A DNA stretch of 64,000 bases from Clitopilus passeckerianus (taxonomy: Eukaryota; Basidiomycota; Agaricomycetes; Agaricales; Entolomataceae). Below, piece after piece: positions 57,549 to 64,000 of the stretch (positions are counted from its first letter, which is position 1; each line of letters begins with the position of its first letter). The notes below the pieces were generated by a model that searched no databases, was not told where the DNA came from, and saw only the letters and a list, made by a program, of their open reading frames with translations. The stretch spans positions 124,001 to 188,000 of the forward strand of contig CALYLX010000057.1 of assembly GCA_944990035.1 (NCBI GenBank). Reading direction: 5' to 3'. The position numbers and the translations under genes were made by a program.

Positions 57549-58019
57549 ACGTGTTCTTGATGAGTGATTTAATCGGGTTTGCTGACTTGACACACAGAGA
57601 GCACCTCTATTACGAGGGCAGTATTTAGACAGGAGACTTGTTTACACCTCGTCCTTCCTCAGTGGAGAGCTTATCCGATGCACAGATGGGTCCCAAGTTG
57701 TCACTTTCGTCAACGAGTCCATTCCATTTAGTAGAGTAAATGAATAGAACTACATAGTCAATCCTTAATATACGATAATATAGGTAGAGCAAGGTTCGTG
57801 AGATATAAAAAATACACGAAAACGACCACGAAAAGTTGGTCTGAGGACTAGGAATGATGAAAGAATCGGGATGAAACACGCCGCGACCGCACGCGGCGAT
57901 AATCAAGCGTGTTGTACGGGGCCAATAATCTAAGGATGAGAGGGAAACAATCACCGATGCACGAGCATGCATCACAGCCCCTGAAATTGGAAGAGGAAAT
58001 ACCATCAACAAAACGATTG
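57549..58019. other. spacer between duplicated units
   Basis: AT-rich sequence around 57730-57810 without a gene. From about 58020 onward the sequence resembles 55960-56030, marking the start of the second duplicated unit. Confidence 0.4.
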
Positions 58020-58740
58020 TAACGTTGAAGCCCGAGTGTGAGGGGAACCAATGATGGTGGAGGGGAGGAAAGAATAGTTGAGGTCCAAGCGTGAGAGAGA
58101 TCTTCTATTTTCGGACCCATCCATACCTCTCCTGGTCCCACCCATACAGCGATCTCATCTGCGATAGAGGATTCCTTGAAATGTCTTGAGTCACTGCTTT
58201 ACACCCAGAATATTATCAGATACCTCGAATCCCGTGATGACTCCGAATCGACCTTGACTCGCCGTCCGAAGGAGCTCAGTATCCAAAGAGCACCAATTGC
58301 CTCCCAATTTCCGACATCGTCTCTTGTAGAAGCAAGGAGAGTACAACATATCACCAGGCTGTCCAACTTTGAACATCATAGGCGAACTGGGCTCTGATAC
58401 ATGTCCTTGACATAGAAAGGACTTCCAAAGCTTCGCGCCTTCCCCGAAAAGCATTCTAAAAGTTCGACGCAGTAGCTCTCTCTGTGTGGATACCTACGTG
58501 AACCTGAGCCAGAAACGCTGTTTTCGCTGCACGCAGCTCACTGATCTACCAATCTATCTCGTGCCTTTACCCACTGAGGTCCATTTTATCGGCGGCTGGC
58601 CTGACGAACTCCCTCTTTTACGTCCTCAGATAAGCTATTCGCTTTAGATAATCGGAACCCTTACGGACGAACAAATATAGGCCAGGCGCCAAGACATTCC
58701 GAGTGTCTACACTTACGCCACTGCGAGGCGAAATAGCGTT
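58020..58740 (-). pseudogene. degenerate second copy of gene X
   Basis: Bases 58030-58120 resemble 55975-56030 (GGTGGAGGGGA, GCGTGAGAGA, TTTTCGGAC), and 58560-58730 resemble 56350-56500, in the same order and spacing relative to the following phosphatase copy. An open minus-strand frame at 58191-58454 lies between them but does not continue the gene X protein. No intact product is readable. Confidence 0.5.
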
Positions 58741-58827
58741 CATATATAACGTACAGCTCCTAGGATCGCTGCTAGCGTCCTCTTGCCCTCTCGACGGTCA
58801 CCCCAGGTTGCACTACGAACCTTGAAG

Positions 58828-59325
58828 ATGAATCTCATCTACTCTTCCCTCCTTCTCTCGTCCTCGCTGTTCTACACGACGTTTGCCTCACCAATCGCAA
58901 CTGCTGAAGTGATTTGGATATCAGACAGCTGGAAATCAACTAACACGGCGCTGGCACCTCCACTACCATCAAAGGCTCGGACAATCTACCTCATTCGACA
59001 CGGAGAGAAACCCCTCGAGGATGAAGATGATACAGGTCTCTCGGACGAGGGAATCCTGAGTCTCTGTGCGTTCGGGAGGTTAGTTATAACAATAATAATT
59101 GAGCCTCATTCCGAGATCGATATTCCTTCAACGCAAATCTGCATAGCTCTTCGGCCCTAACTCCGATTACAACATCGGCTTCATCACCGCCCTGGCTCCT
59201 AACGGGACTAAACATCTTCGACACAAGCAGACTGTTGACCCTTTAGCAGAGAGTTTGGGCTTCCCAGTTGACACAACGTGGTACGTCAAAGATTTCTGCC
59301 AGGCCATGTAATATTCATTGACCAT
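58828..59325 (+). pseudogene. secreted histidine phosphatase, copy 2, frameshifted and truncated
   Basis: Exon 1 (58828-59078) encodes a signal peptide (MNLIYSSLLLSSSLFYTTFA) and YLIRHGEKPLEDEDDTGLS. Just before the donor a base has been lost compared with copy 1, so exon 2 (59147-59280, LFGPNSDYNIGFITALAPNG and HLRHKQTVDPLAESLG in the original frame) is out of phase. Homology to copy 1 continues about 45 bases into the second intron and stops near 59325. The rest of the gene is absent, replaced by sequence leading into the Plavaka transposase gene. Confidence 0.72.
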
Positions 59326-59656
59326 GTCGGAAAAACCCAAAAGTGGTTATAATCGGCCTCGGGTCTTGGCCGGGATCATGATGGGTACTGACTGGACCGT
59401 AGCCAATCCCGGAGGGTTACAACCTTGATTAATGCCCTGTTTCAGTGGCTGTGACCGTTGCGGTTCGGTTGTTCTCGGGTTTCGGACTTGAGGCCAGATT
59501 GTAACCTGTCATAACCGCTACCATCCGCTACCGTGAACAACATCCCACCGTCCTCATTACAGCGCCCGTAATATGCATGTCATCCGTAAGTATACAGTGT
59601 ATTAAGTAGGCTCTGACCAATATATCCTGTTTCCCATGCTCTATCCCCCGCCTTGA
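59326..59656. other. non-coding 5' region of the Plavaka-type element
   Basis: This lies between the truncated phosphatase copy and the transposase ATG. It is rich in short GGTTA/TAACC and GGTT/AACCG motifs in both orientations (near 59344, 59406, 59458, 59502, 59512), which could be subterminal transposase-binding repeats. The exact element end could not be fixed because the right end is not recognised inside the window. Confidence 0.4.
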
Positions 59657-62600
59657 ATGGAGAACCAGCCTGAGCCGCCAATACAAGCGTCAAGATCTCA
59701 ACCCGCAAAATACATCTGCGAGCATTGTGGAAAGGTCGTTACGCCGCAGTGGATCAGCCGACACGTCCCCGACTGCGCACAGAAGGTTCTTCGGAGGCAG
59801 AAGGACAAGGAGTACGAAGATCGCGAGCAATCTACACGCCTTCATGCTCTCCAGATAAATTTGCAGAGTCCTAGGAAGCGAAGGCGAATAGACAGCGAGA
59901 TATCAGGTGAGGCGGATTCTCTATTTTATGAAGGTATAATAACGGCACATATAGATGGTTGCACTGGCGTCGCAGATCTTGGCGCGTCACCATCTACATG
60001 GGATATCAATCAGGAGCCGCCTACAGACAGCGAGATACCAAACGATTCCGCTCTCAGAGAGCCACCAATTCCAAGTCAGTATAGCCCCTTAGAATGAACA
60101 GCCTCCGACTTATGTTTCTACTTCGACATAGTAGCTCAAGGAGCTTCCAGAACGTCTGAAAGCAACTCAATACTGTCTCCGGAGAACGATGCAGTTCGTA
60201 CCGAATACCACCCTAAAAGCAAGCGCCCAGCCCAAGAGGAAACATTTGATCAGTTCCAGTCGAGGCGCGATCCAAAACTGCATCTACTACCGTCGGACTC
60301 AAAGCCCTGGAAACATTTCCACTCGGAGGCGGAATTCGTACTTTGTGAGATCGGACTGGAATCACAACTGTCAAACAAGCAGATGGATAGGATGCTGGAT
60401 AAGGTTTTGAAAGGGAACGAAAATATCTGCGTCAAGAATCACCGTGAGGTAATTGAGTTATGGGAAAGGGAGGCTGCTACGTTGACACCGGTGAGACACT
60501 TTCAATCTTTGTAAGAATTGAGCTAATGTTTTGACGGTAATTTAGTTTGAGAAACACCTTGTTACAGCAACCTACAAAGGAGAAGAAAAGCACCACAACT
60601 TCTGGTGCCGATCTCTGTGGGAGTACATGACAGACCTCGTTCAGGATCCCTTTCTCGCACCTCAATTCGAATGGGATGCTCAGAAGGTAGCAAGATGGAA
60701 TGGAGAGGAATGGGTCCATTTTATTGATGAGCCATGGACGGCGAAGCGGTTATGGGACATACAGGTACGTCTCACAAATAAAACAGACGCAAAATCTCAC
60801 TGAATCCGGTCCTACTAGTCACAGTTACCAGACAGCGCTAAGCCGTTTGCGATCACTCTCTATGCCGATAAGACCCACCTGTCGTCTTTCGGCACAGAGA
60901 AGGGATACCCTATCATGGCGCACTGCCCCCAACTTCCTCGCCACGTGCGAAATGGTGCTGGTTGGGGCTCAACTCAAGTGGTCGGCTGGCTCCCACTGGT
61001 TCGTACTCCCTACTTATTCTGCAATCTTCGCTACAGGCTGATGCCTTAACAAAGGTCAACGCAGACGAAGGCGAAGATCATAAAGCACGGTTTGTTGACT
61101 ACAAGAAGGCCGTGTGGCACGAATCCTTCCGTGTCATGCTCCAGGAGTTTGCGCAAAATTCACAGACTGGCTGTTGGGTTAAGTGCGGAGATGGTATAGT
61201 TCGGCATCTCTTCCCTTTCATCTTCATCCTTGCCGCCGATTATGAGGAGCAGTAAGTACCAATTTTACGATACACCCCCCGCTGGATTGACGATCTCACA
61301 CATTTCTGGTATTAGGTCTGTTATGGCACTCATCCGAGGTGGAGGGTGCCCGTGCCCGGTATGCCTCGTTCCCAGGGCCACCCAGGCCAATCTTCATCAG
61401 ACTCACCCAATGAGATCATCGGTGTCTATCCAACGGAACTACGAGCTTGCCGCGCACATGTCGGCTCAGAATCGGGAGAAAATGTTCAAAGGTGAAGGAC
61501 TACGGTACATAAAGGTGCGTTTCAGTGATGATCACAGCTAAATAGTGCCAGTACTGACACTTTATTCGATAGAACGCCTTCTGGGACATCGGAAACTCTG
61601 ACCCGCATCAAGCACTTTCATGGGACCACCTTCATAACGGGGCACATGGCCTCGGCGGCAAACACTTGTTGCCTGAGGTTGAGTATCAAGTTGACCAACT
61701 CCCTCATAAGCACCAAATGGCAAAAAAGATCGACACACAGTAAGATTTTCTACTGCACAAGTGACGTAGTTGTAGCTGATTAAGGAACCCATTCTCACAG
61801 GATTGCTGCGTTTCCCCGCTGGAGGGGTCTTTGCCATTTTGAGAAGGCCCTCAAAACCCACTTTGCTGATGCAAACAAGCACGAGGACCTTCTACGTGTG
61901 AGTGTACGAAGTTTCTCACTCTCAAACCTGCCGCTAACCCCAACCCGTCGTTTCAAGATCATCATCTATGGCGCTCATAATGTGCTCACAGAAGAAGCTA
62001 GCCCTCCGGGCCATCTTCTCCTGCGCTGCATTCGGAAGTATCTCGAGATGGATATGTGGATTTCCATGGAGGTCCATACTGCCCAGTCAATCGCTTGCGG
62101 AAGAGAGGCAATACTCCAATTCTCTGATGTTATCGAGGTACGCAAGCAGAGTTGACGATATGAATGTCATATTTACGCTCTGGCCCGTTTAATAGGAGTA
62201 CATGGTGCAGCAGTTCAAAAACGGCGAGTACACCATCGACGAAAAGCATCCAAATGTTCCAAAACTTCGCAAACCTTTCCATTTTCCCAAGATGCATATG
62301 CTGCAGCACGCCTTTGATAACATCATCCAGAAGGGAGCAACTTATGTGTATACCACGAAGCATTTTGAGAAAGCTCACGGGCCCCTCAAGAAATGGTATC
62401 TTCATCGCTCGAATTTCAAGAATGTTGCCGAAACTGTATGCCTAACTTATTTACTTGCCTGTTTGTTGAATTCTCCGCAAGTTAACATACTTTTCCTTCA
62501 GATCCTACGACACGAGCACTATGCTCTTGCAGCTAGCATTATCCGAGAGCGCCTCGACGCAATTGAAGAACGGGACAAGATGCTCAAGGACGCCCAAGCA

Positions 62601-63350
62601 AAGAAAACATCGTCTGACGATGCTGACGATGCTGACCACGGTGAAGCCGATGAAACCAGTGGTATATTCTGTAACATTACACTGGGTGCTGCACAGCGGC
62701 CTCGATCTTTTCGCAACCTTGAAGCTGAACAATTTGAAGACAGTGCCTTCACTCGGTTTCGGCTTCGATTGGGTACTTTCCTTGATGTACTCCTCCGTGA
62801 TGAAGATAGCCCGATATTTATCGGCCACAATCGTCCCCTCAAGATCAGCCTCGACGAGCAGGTGTGCCACTTTGCCTAACAGCTTGATAGTGATGGAGCC
62901 TTAGAGTCTTTCTAGCTTACTGAATATCGTTTCATAAAGGCGTCATTCATTGCTCTGGATGATGTCAAGGTCTATGTCGACTACCTGCGATGTTCTCCAT
63001 TGTTTCATTCCCGTGAGCGACGAGACATCGTTATCATTCATCACGACGATCAAGACTACTTCGCTCGCCTCCTCTTTGTGTTTACGTACACATATTCTGG
63101 TGTCCCTCTCCCACTCGCTCTAGTACAGCCATTTTCCAACGTATTACCAATCACGGCCAACGATCAAGCCCTTGGACTCCAGCGTGTACGTGGCAAACCT
63201 CGAAATATGGAGAAAACGCAGTTCATTTCCCTGCGATCAATTCGCCGCGGTGCATTACTTGTTCCTGATAATGTCGAGGAGGATGACTGGTTCGTAATCG
63301 ATACTCTTGATACCGATATGTTTCTTCGCATAAGAGAGATGCATAGTTAA
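59657..63350 (+). CDS. Plavaka-family transposase
   Basis: A multi-exon gene starts at the ATG at 59657 with a C2H2-like finger (YICEHCGKVVTPQWISRHVP). Successive exons give HHNFWCRSLWEYMTDLVQDP, FIDEPWTAKRLWDIQ, ITLYADKTHLSSFGTEKGYP, VVGWLPL, KAVWHESFRVMLQE, LFPFIFILAADYEEQ, GGGCPCPVCLVP, NAFWDIGNSDPHQALSWDHL, FPRWRGLCHFEKALKTHFAD, LLLRCIRKYLEMDMW and FHFPKMHMLQHAFDNI. These are the signature blocks of Plavaka transposases, a CACTA-like group frequent in agaricomycetes. The C-terminus reads FVFTYTYSGVPLPLALVQPF and ends at 63350. GT-AG introns of about 50 bases keep the frame and I see no stop or frameshift, so the gene may be functional. Confidence 0.85.
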
Positions 63351-64000
63351 CATTGCAATCAACAGACTACAGTATTCTTGTTCACTACCTTCAAGTTCTC
63401 CGAAGGGCTTTCTTTAGCACATGCTATGAGTACTCTGTGTCCCCCGTCTCGGACTCAGGTCCTATAAGCAGTGCGTATCGGAATTTCTCAGTGGAAAACG
63501 TGGATTTTTACAAACTATCTGGCAATTACTCCACCTGCCTTGCTGCTTGTGGCGGGAATGAAGCCACGAAGCCGTTCTTTCCAGATTGAGCGCTAGACGT
63601 GTTCTCAGGCTCCAAGCCGCAAGTCTGTCTTTTCTTGGATTGCCCGTCGACAAAGCATTGATTTCTCAGCGGCCTTCTCGTTATTCGTCATGATTGTTAC
63701 TGCTTGTTTACTTCAAGGTGCCAGTGTCTCCGAGTCACCGCTACGCTGGTTGTTGAATTATGCTATGTTGGTGGAGCATGAGGCCTTCATCTCCGTAGGT
63801 CGCTGTACAGCGTGTTCTTGTAGCGATCGGTGAACCCTTCCTTGCTGCAATCTGCGCGTTTCACGCTTAAAGGAACCATTCATTTGCCAAGTAAGTTTAG
63901 AAATTTAAAAGAATCTCTGACGTCAACATTGTAATCGAGCTAGCCTTTCTGCACGGTGTCATTCGACTCTTCGGCGGGTCAAGTGTATCGCACGAGATCA
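63351..64000. other. sequence downstream of the transposase gene
   Basis: An open frame at 63353-63589 has no recognisable product. The remainder to the window end shows no gene. It may be the non-coding 3' end of the transposon. Confidence 0.35.

Larger units (their letters stand above)
59326..64000 (+). mobile_element. Plavaka-type DNA transposon (right end not seen)
   Basis: The left limit is placed where homology to the phosphatase duplicate stops (about 59325). It contains the transposase gene at 59657-63350. I could not identify terminal inverted repeats or a target duplication, and the lost 3' half of the phosphatase gene does not reappear before 64000, so the element probably runs past the window or the junction is a deletion. 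Confidence 0.55.

Noticed and set aside
62505..62870. Minus-strand 121-residue open frame within the transposase gene
   Set aside because: Antisense of an intact transposase exon.
1..64000. CRISPR arrays, rRNA or tRNA genes
   Set aside because: The window is eukaryotic; no regularly spaced repeats or rRNA-like stretches were noticed. tRNA genes were looked for only by eye (T-arm GGTTCGAAT-like motifs) and none was convincing, so a covariance-model search would be needed to exclude them.

Overview
This window looks like a nuclear chromosome segment of an agaricomycete (mushroom-forming basidiomycete). The genes are broken by many short GT-AG introns (about 48-70 bases), often with a CTAAC/CTAAT-like branch site. 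The families are typical of that group: a NACHT/NLR-type protein, a DUF6533-like seven-helix membrane protein, a FunK1-like kinase, F-box proteins and a Plavaka transposase. Only conserved housekeeping genes stand apart: an Opi1-type regulator of phospholipid genes (11768-14436, +) and the mitoribosomal GTPase-like protein DAP3/mS29 (43210-44883, -).

Layout. 1-1100: 3' end of a NACHT gene. 1648-3367 (-): seven-helix membrane protein. 4765-5429 (-): small secreted QxW (ricin-B-like) protein. 6500-9163 (-): secreted beta-lactamase-like serine hydrolase with a disturbed C-terminal frame. 11768-14436 (+): Opi1. 14849-19119 (+): tandem pair A1/A2 of an unusual F-box-like family. 20665-28657 (-): third member (B) of a related family, split by a 5.93 kb DNA transposon (21726-27658) with terminal inverted repeats and an 8-bp target duplication. 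28817-30550 (-): intronless F-box protein. 33227-34173 (+): small secreted cysteine-rich protein. 34792-36672 (+): EF-hand, caleosin-like protein. 38020-40404 (-): FunK1-like kinase. 41225-43000: a graveyard of rearranged copies of the F-box, B and kinase genes. 45251-47332 (+): intact family member D. 47497-49494 (+): decayed member C. 49.5-52.2 kb: poorly readable duplicated fragments. 52301-54374 (-): protein with a probable ubiquitin-like domain and zinc ribbon. 55948-59325: tandem duplication of an unrecognised minus-strand gene plus a secreted histidine phosphatase. The second unit is frameshifted and truncated where a Plavaka transposon begins (59657-63350, +).

The most striking content is an unnamed gene family present as A1, A2, B, C, D and a fragment. 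It has two N-terminal beta-rich segments, an F-box-like motif, a conserved (L/F)xxALVN(R/K) core and a C-terminal leucine-rich-like region. It sits in an accessory region with transposon insertion, microhomology-type deletion junctions and nonsense mutations, next to conserved genes that remain intact. This is consistent with birth-and-death evolution. The function is unknown, and a role in substrate recognition for an SCF ligase is only inference. Several reading frames need exactly one extra base in a short homopolymer to be continuous, so sequencing error must be excluded before calling every one a pseudogene.
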